Program-made: the position numbers and the translations under genes
The notes under the pieces: model-generated
The model's database searches: none
The model's input: the letters and a program-made list of their open reading frames with translations, nothing else
Told to the model about the DNA's origin: nothing
Source of the DNA: Microbulbifer rhizosphaerae
GTDB taxonomy: Bacteria; Pseudomonadota; Gammaproteobacteria; Pseudomonadales; Cellvibrionaceae
Assembly (NCBI RefSeq): GCF_014191725.1
Contig: NZ_JACHWZ010000014.1
Coordinates: 62,001 to 126,000, forward strand
Length of the DNA: 64,000 nt
Direction of reading: 5' to 3'
Part shown: in pieces, positions 1 to 8,479 of the stretch
How positions within the stretch are numbered: position 1 is the first letter of the stretch
Layout: each line of letters begins with the position of its first letter

Positions 1-50
1 ACATCTACCCGGTGTTTCGCCAACTGTTCAGCCAGAAGGTGGCCGCCTGA
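1..50 (+). CDS. C-terminal end of DUF444 (YeaH/YhbH) family protein, partial
   Basis: Only the last 15 codons are in the window; the frame reads ...IYPVFRQLFSQKVAA and stops with TGA at 48-50. The stop overlaps the ATG of the next gene (TGATG), so the two are translationally coupled. DUF444 genes normally sit directly before SpoVR genes, as in the E. coli yeaG-yeaH/ycgB group, and that context is the main reason for the call. The fragment itself is too short to identify by sequence. Confidence 0.6.
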   Translation, partial: IYPVFRQLFSQKVAA

Positions 51-1627
51 TGCTCGATACCTTCACCACCTCAGAACCCACCGAGCGCCGACCTATCTCC
101 ACCAGTTCCGAGTGGACCTTCGAACTGATCCAGGAGTACGACCGGGAAATCTCCGCGCTGGCGGAAGAGTTTGGGCTGGACACCTATCCCAACCAGATCG
201 AGGTAATCTGTTCCGAGCAGATGATGGACGCCTACTCCTCGGTGGGCATGCCGGTGGGCTACAACCACTGGTCCTTCGGCAAGCAATTTATCAGCGTGGA
301 AAACAACTACCAGCGCGGGCTCATGGGTTTGGCCTACGAAATAGTGATCAATTCCAATCCCTGCATCGCCTACCTCATGGAAGAGAACACCATGACCATG
401 CAGGCGCTGGTGATCGCCCACGCCAGTTACGGCCACAACTCCTTTTTCAAGGGTAACTACCTGTTCCGCAGCTGGACCGATGCCAGCAGCATCATCGACT
501 ACCTGATCTTTGCCAAGAACTACATCGCCCGTTGCGAAGAGCGCCACGGAGTGGACGAGGTGGAAGCAATCCTCGATTCCTGCCACGCGCTGATGAATTA
601 CGGCGTGGACCGCTATAAGCGCCCCTATCCCATTTCCGCGATAGAAGAGGAGCGCCGGCAGAAAGAACGGGAGGAATACCGCCAGCGCCAGCTCAACGAT
701 CTGTGGCGCACCATCCCCAACCTCAGTGGCGCGGAAGAGGAAAAGGAACAGCAGCGCTTCCCCGAGGAACCCCAGGAGAATATTCTCTATTTCGTGGAAA
801 AGCATGCACCGCTATTGGAAAACTGGCAGCGGGAACTGGTGCGCATCGTGCGTAAACTGGCACAGTATTTTTACCCGCAGCGGCAGACCCAGGTGATGAA
901 CGAAGGCTGGGCCACCTTCTGGCACTACACCCTGCTCAGCGAACTGTACAAGCGGGGCCGGGTGACCGAAGGTTTCATGATGGAATTCCTGCAGAGTCAC
1001 ACCAGTGTGATCTACCAACCGCCCTTCGACAGCCCCTATTACAATGGCATCAACCCCTACACCCTGGGGTTCAGTATTTTCACCGACCTGCGGCGCATCT
1101 GCGAAAATCCCACCGAAGAGGATCGCCAGTGGTTTCCGGACATCGCCGGCAGCAACTGGAAGGAAACGCTGCAATTCGCCATGCGCGACTTCAAGGACGA
1201 GAGCTTTATCCTGCAGTTTCTCTCGCCCAAGGTAATGCGCGACATGAAACTCTTCTGCATCAGCGACGACGACCGCGAAAACGAAATCGTAGTCAACGCC
1301 ATCCACGACGAAGACGGCTATCGCCAGCTGCGGGCCAACCTCGCGGGGCAGTACAACCTGGGCAACCGCGAGCCGAATATCCAGGTGTTCTCGGTGGATA
1401 CCCGCGGCGACCGCTCAATGACCCTGCACCACACCCAGCACCGCCGCCGCCCCCTGGGCAAGGACACCGGCGAAGTGCTGCGCCACCTGCACCGGCTGTG
1501 GGGGTTCGACGTGCACCTGCACAGCCTGCACGGAGACGAAATCACCGCCAGCCACCACTGCCCGGAACTGGGTCGCGACAGACTGGAAGGGGAAGAGGAA
1601 TCGATGATGGTACCTAAGCCGATTTGA
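50..1627 (+). CDS. SpoVR family protein (YcgB-like)
   Basis: 525 residues, close to the ~510 of E. coli YcgB. Typical SpoVR blocks are visible: YPNQIEVICSEQMMDAYSS near residues 46-64, a histidine-rich stretch HASYGHNSFF near 124-133, and NEGWATFWHYTLL in the middle. No signal peptide or membrane segment is seen, so it is cytoplasmic. The biochemical role of the family is not established in gammaproteobacteria; the name comes from a Bacillus spore-cortex mutant. It commonly travels with the PrkA-type kinase YeaG and DUF444, and the residual DUF444 end immediately upstream fits that operon. The start is fixed by the TGATG overlap. Confidence 0.93.
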   Translation: MLDTFTTSEPTERRPISTSSEWTFELIQEYDREISALAEEFGLDTYPNQIEVICSEQMMDAYSSVGMPVGYNHWSFGKQFISVENNYQRGLMGLAYEIVINSNPCIAYLMEENTMTMQALVIAHASYGHNSFFKGNYLFRSWTDASSIIDYLIFAKNYIARCEERHGVDEVEAILDSCHALMNYGVDRYKRPYPISAIEEERRQKEREEYRQRQLNDLWRTIPNLSGAEEEKEQQRFPEEPQENILYFVEKHAPLLENWQRELVRIVRKLAQYFYPQRQTQVMNEGWATFWHYTLLSELYKRGRVTEGFMMEFLQSHTSVIYQPPFDSPYYNGINPYTLGFSIFTDLRRICENPTEEDRQWFPDIAGSNWKETLQFAMRDFKDESFILQFLSPKVMRDMKLFCISDDDRENEIVVNAIHDEDGYRQLRANLAGQYNLGNREPNIQVFSVDTRGDRSMTLHHTQHRRRPLGKDTGEVLRHLHRLWGFDVHLHSLHGDEITASHHCPELGRDRLEGEEESMMVPKPI

Positions 1628-1694
1628 CCATGACCAACGACTAATGACCAAAAGCGGTGAACCGGCTATTGGCCATTGGTCACTGATGGACTGA

Positions 1695-2261
1695 TTACAC
1701 TTCCAGCAACAACCTGGCCTTGGCCGCCAGCTCACTGCGTTCCCCCGGGTGCGCCACCAGCGCATCGGCACCGGCATCGAGCCAGCGCTGCCGGTCTGAC
1801 TCCCCGGCGGGGGTTATCACCAGTACGCGCACCGTGGAGTACTCGCTACGCGAGCGCAGGTAGTCCAGTATGCGGAAGCCGTCCGCCCCCACCAGTCCGG
1901 CGTCCAGAACCAGAAGCGCCGGCTTGCAGCCGGCCATCAGGGTGCCGGCCACAAAGATGTCACCGGCGACATCCACATCACAGCCCGCTTGTTGCAGCGC
2001 CTGGCGCCCGGCGGCGGTCAATTCCGGATCGCTCGCCAGAATCAGCACCTTGCGACTGGCCGCGGCCAACTCGTTCGGCACCGGCATGGCGTTGTCGCGC
2101 AGAAAGCCGACAAAGTCCTCGACACAGATACGGTGGTCGCCGCGCCCAGGCAGTTTGTAGGCCTTCAGCTGGCCCCGCTCGATCCAGCGGATTACGGTGC
2201 GAAAGTTCACCCCGCAGTATCTGGCTGCCTCTCCAGTGGTGAGCACGTGCAGTTCGTTCAT
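1695..2261 (-). CDS. HTH (MerR/excisionase-like) regulator fused to a degenerate receiver domain
   Basis: 188 residues. Residues 6-55 form an excisionase/MerR-type winged helix (TTGEAARYCGVNFRTVIRWI followed by LKAYKLPGRGDHRI). Residues 70-188 have the fold pattern of a CheY receiver. The phosphoacceptor Asp is present at 120 (LLVLDAGL) and the Thr at 150. The usual N-terminal acidic pair is reduced to one Asp (D78), and the conserved Lys is replaced by His171 (VAHPGE). It is therefore probably a pseudo-receiver not controlled by ordinary phosphorylation. The gene is monocistronic and convergent with the SpoVR gene. DNA binding is inferred from the HTH; the target is unknown. Confidence 0.8.
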   Translation of the reverse strand: MNELHVLTTGEAARYCGVNFRTVIRWIERGQLKAYKLPGRGDHRICVEDFVGFLRDNAMPVPNELAAASRKVLILASDPELTAAGRQALQQAGCDVDVAGDIFVAGTLMAGCKPALLVLDAGLVGADGFRILDYLRSRSEYSTVRVLVITPAGESDRQRWLDAGADALVAHPGERSELAAKARLLLEV

Positions 2262-2490
2262 CTTATTATTTCTCCCCCAAACATCCCACGATTGCTATGT
2301 AAGTCATTGCGATAGTATTTTTTTGCACCAAATGACCAAAATCGGCACTTTGTCACAAAAAATTCTGTTATTTCGCACAAACCTTATAAATTATGCTGCT
2401 CAATACTGCAAAACCAGTCTTTAACTCGGCCTTGCTATTTGTGTGACGAACAGAAAGCCAAGCCCCTCAAAAAAACCTCGAAAGATAGAG

Positions 2491-2518
2491 TTGACAGTTA
2501 TGACAGGTTAAATAGAAT
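2491..2518 (+). promoter_or_regulatory. sigma70-type promoter
   Basis: A perfect -35 TTGACA at 2491-2496 and a near-consensus -10 TAGAAT at 2513-2518 are separated by 16 bases. Transcription would start near 2525, either making the short terminated RNA that ends at 2602 or reading through into cca. Confidence 0.65.
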
Positions 2519-2524
2519 AGCCTA

Positions 2525-2602
2525 TATTGAACGGCGAGTGGATATTCCCCTAACGATTACCCTAAGACCTGGGCCCCCTTGCAATTTCGGGGCCTTTTTT
2601 TT
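2525..2602 (+). ncRNA. candidate small RNA or attenuated leader of cca
   Basis: The strong promoter at 2491-2518 is followed within about 80 bases by an intrinsic terminator, with no start codon and ribosome site in between. The product would be a ~78-nt RNA ending in a GGCCCC/GGGGCC hairpin and eight U. I do not recognise a known RNA family. The alternative is an attenuator in the cca leader, since cca begins 120 bases after the T run. Confidence 0.4.
2572..2602 (+). terminator. rho-independent terminator
   Basis: Stem GGCCCC at 2572-2577 pairs with GGGGCC at 2589-2594 around an 11-base loop. A run of eight T follows at 2595-2602. Confidence 0.75.
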
Positions 2603-2721
2603 ATCTTGCCGCATTCTTCCAATTTCCTCCCTTCGCCCCTCTGGGGCGCCAGCACCAACGAATCTATGGCAGTTCACAGCGCTACCCGGCAAACCACTCC
2701 CTCCGGCGGGACTCCCGCAAC

Positions 2722-3942
2722 ATGAAGATCTACCTGGTGGGCGGCGCAGTGCGCGACAAACTCCTCGGGCGCCCAATACATGAGCGCGACTGGGTGGTTG
2801 TGGGCGCCGACGAAGAGCGGATGCGCGACCTGGGCTTTACCCCGGTCGGCCGCGACTTCCCGGTATTCCTGCACCCGGACACCGGCGAGGAATACGCCCT
2901 GGCGCGCACCGAGCGCAAGAGCGGCCACGGCTACGGCGGCTTCACCGTGCACGCCGCAGCGGACATCACCCTGGAACAGGACCTGCTGCGCCGCGATCTC
3001 ACCATCAACGCCATGGCGGAAGGGGAGGACGGCGAACTGATCGACCCCTACGGCGGCCGCGCCGACCTGGAGGCACGCCTGCTGCGCCACGTCTCCCCCG
3101 CCTTCGCCGAAGACCCGTTGCGCATCCTGCGCGTGGCCCGTTTTGCCGCCCGGTACCACCACCTGGGCTTTACCATCGCCGACGACACTATGACGCTGAT
3201 GCGGCGCATGGTGGATGCAGGGGAAGTCCAGCACCTGGTGGCGGAGCGGGTTTGGAAGGAAGTTAGCCGCGCCCTCACCGAGCCCGACCCGGACGTATTC
3301 ATCCGCGTACTGCGGGACTGCGGCGCGCTGGCAATCCTGCTGCCGGAGGTGAACCGCCTGTTCGGCGTCCCCCAGCCACCACAGCACCACCCGGAAATCG
3401 ACACCGGAGAACATGTACTCCTGGCCCTGCGCGCCGCCCCCGCACAACTACCGGTGCGCTTTGCTGTACTGCTGCACGACCTGGGCAAAGGCATCACCCC
3501 CAGCGACATACTCCCCAGCCATCGCGGCCATGAGCGTGCCGGCCTGCCACTGGTGCGGGATGTATGCCGGCGGCTGCGCGCACCCGGGCAGCTCACCGCC
3601 CTGGCCCTGGGTGTGTGCGAATACCACCTGCACTGCCACAAGGCCTTCGAACTGCGCCCACAGACTCTGCTCAAGATCCTACGGGCCCTGGATGCCTTCC
3701 GCCGCCCCGAGCGTTTCGAGCAGTTCCTGCTCGCCTGCGAAGCCGACGCCCGCGGGCGCACAGGACTGCGGGACCGGGACTACCCGCAGGTGGACTACCT
3801 GCGCGCGGTGCGCGAGGCCGCCGCGGCAGTTTCCGCGGAGGGGCTGATGGCGCGGGGTTTCGAGGGCGCCGAACTGGGCAAAGCTCTGGACCGGGAGCGC
3901 ATCGCCGCCCTCACCCGGCTGAGGAAAACCTACGATGCGTAA
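2722..3942 (+). CDS. cca: CCA tRNA nucleotidyltransferase with HD domain (multifunctional Cca)
   Basis: 406 residues. The enzyme adds or repairs the 3' CCA end of tRNAs using CTP and ATP without a template. The class II nucleotidyltransferase head is clear: LVGGAVRD at 5-12 and ERDWVVVG at 21-28 (metal ligands Glu21/Asp23; the Glu variant is also usual in Pseudomonas), then [10 protein letters not shown] and the [25 protein letters not shown] flexible-loop/ATP block. The C-terminal half has an HD phosphohydrolase domain (LLHDLGKG), which gives the long form its extra 2',3'-cyclic phosphodiesterase, 2'-nucleotidase and phosphatase activities. The stop lies inside the next gene (8-base overlap), so it is operonic with the pteridine reductase. 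Confidence 0.97.
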   Translation: MKIYLVGGAVRDKLLGRPIHERDWVVVGADEERMRDLGFTPVGRDFPVFLHPDTGEEYALARTERKSGHGYGGFTVHAAADITLEQDLLRRDLTINAMAEGEDGELIDPYGGRADLEARLLRHVSPAFAEDPLRILRVARFAARYHHLGFTIADDTMTLMRRMVDAGEVQHLVAERVWKEVSRALTEPDPDVFIRVLRDCGALAILLPEVNRLFGVPQPPQHHPEIDTGEHVLLALRAAPAQLPVRFAVLLHDLGKGITPSDILPSHRGHERAGLPLVRDVCRRLRAPGQLTALALGVCEYHLHCHKAFELRPQTLLKILRALDAFRRPERFEQFLLACEADARGRTGLRDRDYPQVDYLRAVREAAAAVSAEGLMARGFEGAELGKALDRERIAALTRLRKTYDA

Positions 3943-4663
3943 CGCCCTTGTCACCGGAGCCGCCGCCCGCCTTGGCCGCGCCATGGCCCGTGAGCTGCAC
4001 CGGGATCACCGGGTAATTGTGCACTACCGCCGCTCCGTCGCGGCCGCCCGGGGACTGGTGGACGAACTCAACGGGATTCGCCCCGACTCCGCCGCGGCCC
4101 TGCACAGCGAACTGGCCGGCGCCAGTGACTGCGAGCGACTGGCCGCGGAAGCGGTGGACCTCTGGGGCGGAGTAGATACCCTGGTCAACAATGCCTCCGC
4201 CTTCCACCCCACACCAATCGGCGATGCGGACGAGAAACAGTGGGACCAGTTGATCGGGAGCAACCTGAAGGCACCCTTCTTTCTCTCCCAGGCCCTGGCA
4301 GAGACGCTGGCCCGGGACAGCGGCTGCATCGTCAATATGGCGGACATCCACGCCGAACGCCCCATGCCCCGCCACACCCTCTACTGTGCCGCCAAAGCCG
4401 GCTTGGTGATGCTGACCAAAAGCCTCGCGCTGGAACTGGCCCCCCGGGTGCGGGTCAACGCCATCGCCCCCGGTGCGATTCTGTGGCCAGAGCAGGAAAA
4501 TGTAGACGGCGCGGCCAGGACGCGAATACTCTCACGCATTCCCCTCGCCCGCACCGGCGATGAAGAGGATATAGTCCGCACCCTGCGTTTCCTGGTGAGC
4601 GAGGCGCCCTATATCAGCGGCCAGGTCATCGCGGTGGACGGCGGCCGCAGCCTCAATATTTGA
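3935..4663 (+). CDS. SDR-family pteridine reductase (FolM/PTR1-like)
   Basis: 242 residues, a classical short-chain dehydrogenase. The NAD(P)-binding glycine motif is [12 protein letters not shown] at 7-18, followed by the HYRRS segment that favours NADPH in pteridine reductases. The catalytic Tyr and Lys lie in LYCAAKAGL, and the C-terminus has [12 protein letters not shown]. Pteridine reductases reduce dihydropterins or dihydrofolate; the cca-folM-like pairing and a nearby fol cluster fit a folate/pterin role. It overlaps cca by 8 bases. Substrate specificity cannot be proved from sequence. Confidence 0.85.
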   Translation: MRNALVTGAAARLGRAMARELHRDHRVIVHYRRSVAAARGLVDELNGIRPDSAAALHSELAGASDCERLAAEAVDLWGGVDTLVNNASAFHPTPIGDADEKQWDQLIGSNLKAPFFLSQALAETLARDSGCIVNMADIHAERPMPRHTLYCAAKAGLVMLTKSLALELAPRVRVNAIAPGAILWPEQENVDGAARTRILSRIPLARTGDEEDIVRTLRFLVSEAPYISGQVIAVDGGRSLNI

Positions 4664-4679
4664 AGCGGGAGCAACCGGA

Positions 4680-5282
4680 GTGAACAGCAAAACCTTTATC
4701 GACGCCCAGACCCTGCTGGAAGACTCCTACGGCCTGGCCCTGCAGGTATTCGAGAGCGGTTTCCGGCCCGACTATATCGTCGGCGTCTGGCGCGGCGGCG
4801 CACCGGTGGGCATCGCGGTGCAGGAAATGTTCGACTACCTGGACATGCACGCCGACCATATTGCCATCCGCACCTCCTCCTACCACGGCATCGACCAGCG
4901 GCGGAAAGAGGTCCGGGTGCATGGCCTCACCTACCTGATCAAGCGGGTGCAGTCCCACGAATCGCTGCTGATCGTCGACGATGTCTACGACACCGGCCTG
5001 AGCATCCAACAGGCCATCAGCGACCTGCGCAGCGCCTGCAAGAAAAATACCCCGGATATCCGTGTGGCCTGCCCCTACTACAAACCCGGCCGCAACCAGA
5101 CCGGCCGCGTGCCCGACTACTACCTGCACCGCACCGACGAGTGGCTGGTGTTTCCCCACGAGCTGAAGGGCCTGACTCCGGAGGAAATCGCCCGGCATAA
5201 GCCCGCGTTGAACAAGCATCTGGACAAGCTGGCCGCATTGAAAGGCGAGGTGGCAACCGTGGAAGAGGAACCCGCGGCCTGA
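4680..5282 (+). CDS. type I phosphoribosyltransferase (hypoxanthine/xanthine-guanine type)
   Basis: 200 residues with a GTG start shortly after the reductase stop. The PRPP-binding loop LLIVDDVYDTGLS is at 96-108 (two acidic residues then DTG), with WRGG at 37-40 and an aromatic C-terminal part expected to stack on a purine base. Enzymes of this family salvage hypoxanthine or guanine with PRPP to give the nucleotide. The C-terminus carries an acidic tail (EVATVEEEPAA). It is the last gene of the cca group. The exact base preference is not determinable here. Confidence 0.85.
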   Translation: MNSKTFIDAQTLLEDSYGLALQVFESGFRPDYIVGVWRGGAPVGIAVQEMFDYLDMHADHIAIRTSSYHGIDQRRKEVRVHGLTYLIKRVQSHESLLIVDDVYDTGLSIQQAISDLRSACKKNTPDIRVACPYYKPGRNQTGRVPDYYLHRTDEWLVFPHELKGLTPEEIARHKPALNKHLDKLAALKGEVATVEEEPAA

Positions 5283-5303
5283 AGCGAGGACCACGGGGCA
5301 AAA

Positions 5304-5319
5304 TTCACTTCAATTTCAC
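5304..5319 (+). promoter_or_regulatory. direct-repeat box (TTCAC, 11-bp period) upstream of the response regulator
   Basis: TTCAC occurs at 5304-5308 and again at 5315-5319, exactly 11 bases apart, and is followed by CCGGAA. OmpR-family regulators bind such tandem half-sites as head-to-tail dimers. The same spacing and sequence recur upstream of the DJ-1-family gene at 7332-7347, which suggests a shared operator for the regulator encoded here. Confidence 0.5.
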
Positions 5320-5387
5320 CCGGAACCGGCCACAATGGCTCGGCAGCCTGTCGGACTCAGGGCTGCCGGCCATTGAGAGAAATTCCG

Positions 5388-6077
5388 GTGAACCCCCTCA
5401 AGATACTGCTGATCGAAGACAACCCCACCATCGCCCGCCAGATTGGCGAATTCCTCCAGGCGCACGGCTGGCAGCTGGACTTCGCCCACAATGGGCGCCA
5501 GGGCATCGGGCTGGCCCTGGACCAGATCTACGACCTGGTCATCCTCGATCTCAACCTGCCGGATATCGACGGCCTGGACGTCTGCCGGCAGATCAGGGAG
5601 GGAGCCCAGGTGAACATACCGGTGCTGATGCTCACCGCGCGGGACGCCTTTGCGGACAAGGCGCAGGGCTTTAACACCGGCGCCGACGACTACCTCACCA
5701 AACCATTCGATCCCAGGGAATTGGCGCTGCGCTGCCGCGCCCTGGCGCGCAGGAACCAGTTACACCGGAGCAACCGGATCTGTATCGGCGAATTGACCAT
5801 TCGCCACCGCGAACAGTTTGCACACAGGGCCGGACGGCCGCTGAAACTCACTGCCACCGGCTTCCGCATACTGACCATCCTCGCCCGCGCCTACCCGGAA
5901 GCGGTGAGCCGCTCGGCCCTCACGCACCAGCTCTGGGGGGACAATCCGCCGGAAACCGATGCGCTGAAATCCCATATCTACAGCCTGCGCCAGTCCCTGG
6001 ACAAACCCTTCGCCAAACCCATGCTGAAAACCATCACCAATGTGGGCTACCAACTGGAAACAGCCGGTGAAAATTGA
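5388..6077 (+). CDS. OmpR/PhoB-family response regulator
   Basis: 229 residues from a GTG at 5388, preceded by a GAGAGA ribosome site; an in-frame TTG at 5373 is a weaker alternative. The receiver domain has the acidic pair E10/D11 (LLIEDN), phosphoacceptor D54 (VILDLNLPD), a Thr in LMLTARD and a Lys in YLTKPF. The C-terminal winged helix (about 125-229) ends with SHIYSLRQSLDKPF...TNVGYQL, typical of OmpR DNA-binding domains. It overlaps the downstream kinase reading frame, so the two form a two-component pair. Autoregulation is suggested by the repeat box at 5304-5319. Confidence 0.92.
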   Translation: MNPLKILLIEDNPTIARQIGEFLQAHGWQLDFAHNGRQGIGLALDQIYDLVILDLNLPDIDGLDVCRQIREGAQVNIPVLMLTARDAFADKAQGFNTGADDYLTKPFDPRELALRCRALARRNQLHRSNRICIGELTIRHREQFAHRAGRPLKLTATGFRILTILARAYPEAVSRSALTHQLWGDNPPETDALKSHIYSLRQSLDKPFAKPMLKTITNVGYQLETAGEN

Positions 6078-7318
6078 CCGCAGCATCCAGCGGCGCGTGT
6101 TCGCCACCTTCGGCGCTTTCACCCTGCTGCTCTGCCTTGTCTACACCGGCATCTGCGTGCTGGTGGCCTATGTCATCGAGGACCAGGTGCTGGACAACCT
6201 GCTAGCCGATGAGGCCCGCTCTATCGAACAGCGGTTTCGGGCCAGCGGGGAAATTCCCCGGCCGCGGCTTCCTTATATCGAGCTCTACTCCGAGAGCAAC
6301 CCACCCCCGGCCGGTGCCCTCGCGGCACTGCCCGAAGGCGCGACAAAAGCCGAGTGGTTCAGCGACGGCAAGCGGCACTTCCACTTGCGAAGGCTGAGCC
6401 TGAACGGCGACACCTCGCCGATACTCGCCGCGGAGGTCAGCCGGCTGCTGACGGTTTCCCGCCAATCCGGCGAGCTGCTATGGCTATTGTTTGCCGCGCT
6501 GCTGGCGACCTCGGCGCTGGCACTCTGGATGGCCTACCGGCTGTCATCCAGAACCATCCGACCGGTGATCGCGCTGGCCGGGGAAGTCAAAAACCAGCAG
6601 TACGGGCGACGTGCCGCTGTCCCTGCCTTCCTGTTCCGCAGGGGATGAGATCGGTTTTTTGGCCAGGACCCTGGAAAGATCACTCAATCAACTGAAACTC
6701 GCACTGCGGCGCGAATCCGAATTTACCCGCGACGTCAGCCACGAGTTGCGCACCGCGATCACCATCGTCAGAAACACCCTGGCGCTCTCCCACCTGCGAA
6801 ACCTGTCACCACAGGAGACGAAAGAGCTGCGCACTACCGTGGAAGCCATGGAGAACACCATCTCCGCGCTGCTCGCACTGGCGCGCGCCGAGTCCGTCGA
6901 ACAGGGGCCATTCGACCTCCGCCCGCTGCTGGAAAACCGCATACTCGCCCTGCACCGCAGAGCTCCGGAAATGCGGCTCCAGGTGCGACTGGAGATACCG
7001 GACAACTACCCGGTTGCCGGCAACAGCCACTTGGCGACCCTGCTGATCGACAACCTGCTCAACAATGCCGTCCGGCACGCGTCCCGGCCGCAATTGCGCG
7101 TCCGGGAAGATGGACATGCCCTGATTTTTGAAAACCCGATTGGCGAGCCTTTCGATACGGATAACTCCCTGCTCCCGGGAGAAAAAAGTGAACAGAGTGA
7201 CGGAATGGGCCAGGGCCTTTACCTGGTCAAAAGAATAGCCGGTGCACTGGGCTGGGACTTGTCCACCAAGTGCGATGAAGAGCTGTTCACCTGCGCTGTC
7301 TATCCGGCTGCGGCTTGA
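6067..7318 (+). pseudogene. sensor histidine kinase, frameshifted in the HAMP region
   Basis: The GTG start at 6067 opens a frame encoding a transmembrane helix, a periplasmic loop, a second helix and the start of HAMP (SRTIRPVIALAGEVKNQQYG), then runs to a stop at 6648. The rest of HAMP (DVPLSL...GDEIGFLARTLE), the H-box FTRDVSHELRT and the G-box DGMGQGLYLVKRI continue in the +1 frame to 7318. Joining the frames needs a net +1 shift near 6604-6608, in TACGGGCGAC. Both halves look intact otherwise, so this is a recent mutation, an assembly error, or less likely programmed. The kinase is the partner of the response regulator just upstream. Confidence 0.85.
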
Positions 7319-7331
7319 CAGGCATCCATCT

Positions 7332-7347
7332 TTCACCGGAATTTTAC
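7332..7347 (+). promoter_or_regulatory. direct-repeat box matching that upstream of the response regulator
   Basis: TTCAC at 7332-7336 and TTTAC at 7343-7347 are 11 bases apart, with CCGGAA and CCCGGC following, mirroring 5304-5319. It lies between the kinase stop and the DJ-1-family start and is a plausible operator linking that gene to the two-component system. Confidence 0.5.
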
Positions 7348-7362
7348 CCGGCGGTTTGTAAA

Positions 7363-7385
7363 GTTCTCCTGTCAATCAGGAGAAC
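7363..7385 (+). promoter_or_regulatory. perfect hairpin that includes the ribosome binding site
   Basis: GTTCTCCTG (7363-7371) is an exact reverse complement of CAGGAGAAC (7377-7385) around the loop TCAAT. The AGGAG ribosome site at 7378-7382, nine bases before the ATG at 7392, sits inside the right arm. Folding would hide it and could reduce translation; the palindrome could equally be a repressor operator. Confidence 0.55.
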
Positions 7386-7391
7386 TACACC

Positions 7392-8474
7392 ATGGGTAAA
7401 AAACTGCTTTTAATATTTTCCTCTTTTGTTCTGTTGCTGCTGGCAACCGGGTTCTGGCTGAAGAGCCTGATCCCGCCGCCGCAGGATCACCACGCACTGG
7501 CGCAAACCGTCCCCGCGGACCTGGATTATCTGCGGCAGAGGCCCGAAGAAAACCGGGGCAAAATACTCGCGGTAGTCACCAGTACCGCCACCCTGGGCGA
7601 CAGCGGAAAGTCCACCGGCTACGAGCTGACCGAACTGGCCCGGCCCTACTACGTGTTTGTTGCCAACGGCTTTGAAGTGGATATCGCCAGCCCCAGAGGC
7701 GGGCTGCCGTCCGTCGTTATCGACAACGACGATATGGGCCCGTTCGACTACGCCTTCCTCAACGATCCGCAAGCGCAAGGGAAATTGCACAACAGTATTC
7801 CGATAGAGCAGGTAGCCGACGAAAATTACCGGGCGGTATTTTTTGTCGGCGGCAAGGGTGCCATGTTCGATTTTCCCGACAACCCGGCGATCCAGCGCCT
7901 GGTGCGCGAGCTATACCGGGACGGCAAGGTGATCGGCGCCGTGTGCCACGGCCCGGCGGCGCTGGTGAATGTGGTGCTGGATAATGGCCGGCCACTGGTG
8001 GCCGAGCGGCGGGTCTCGGGTTTTACCAATGAAGAGGAGCTGTTTCTGATTCCCGATGCGCGGAAAATATTTCCCTTCCTGCTGGAAGACAAATTGCGCA
8101 ACCGGAACGCAGTCTTCGAACCCGGCCCCGCCTACCTCCGCCAGGTCAGTATCGACGGCGGGCTGCTCACCGGGCAGAACCCTTGGTCCGTGTGGCCACT
8201 GGCCGAGGCCATGGTCCGCACTCTGGGCTACAACCCGGCTCCGAGGCAGATCACCGCGGCGGAAAATACCGTGGAAATACTGCTCGCCTACGAAACGCAG
8301 GGACTGGATTCCGCAGGCGAACGACTGTCTTCACTCGCACAGCGGGACGGGAGAGAAATTGACCGCCGGCTTATGGCAATGCACGGCATTGTTGCGGTTA
8401 TACGCGGCGAGATAGGGAGGTCACTGGACCTTGTTCGGCTGCTGGCGCAGGCCAAGAAATACGAAGCTCGGTAA
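7392..8474 (+). CDS. membrane-anchored DJ-1/PfpI (type 1 glutamine amidotransferase-like) protein
   Basis: 360 residues. An N-terminal hydrophobic helix (about 5-23) followed by a short linker suggests export with membrane anchoring. Residues about 57-275 form a DJ-1/PfpI domain. The nucleophile elbow GAVCHGPAAL places Cys185 and His186, and Glu78 in GYELTEL matches the Hsp31-type acidic partner. Such proteins act as chaperones, glyoxalase III or deglycase-like enzymes; which applies here is unknown. A C-terminal helical extension of about 80 residues is outside the core domain. It directly follows the two-component genes and shares their repeat box, so it is probably their target. Confidence 0.85.
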   Translation: MGKKLLLIFSSFVLLLLATGFWLKSLIPPPQDHHALAQTVPADLDYLRQRPEENRGKILAVVTSTATLGDSGKSTGYELTELARPYYVFVANGFEVDIASPRGGLPSVVIDNDDMGPFDYAFLNDPQAQGKLHNSIPIEQVADENYRAVFFVGGKGAMFDFPDNPAIQRLVRELYRDGKVIGAVCHGPAALVNVVLDNGRPLVAERRVSGFTNEEELFLIPDARKIFPFLLEDKLRNRNAVFEPGPAYLRQVSIDGGLLTGQNPWSVWPLAEAMVRTLGYNPAPRQITAAENTVEILLAYETQGLDSAGERLSSLAQRDGREIDRRLMAMHGIVAVIRGEIGRSLDLVRLLAQAKKYEAR

Positions 8475-8479
8475 TTCCT

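Larger units (their letters stand above)
2262..2721. other. AT-rich intergenic region between regulator and cca
   Basis: This 460-base gap is clearly more AT-rich than its surroundings from about 2265 to 2530. It must carry the promoter of the minus-strand HTH gene and contains a plus-strand promoter-terminator unit annotated separately. I see no convincing protein-coding frame. Confidence 0.6.

Noticed and set aside
3048..3761. Long minus-strand frame inside cca
   Set aside because: It is the antisense shadow of a confidently identified gene in GC-rich DNA, with Arg/Ser-rich nonsense composition. The same applies to other long antisense frames (e.g. 13840-16254 opposite rpoD).
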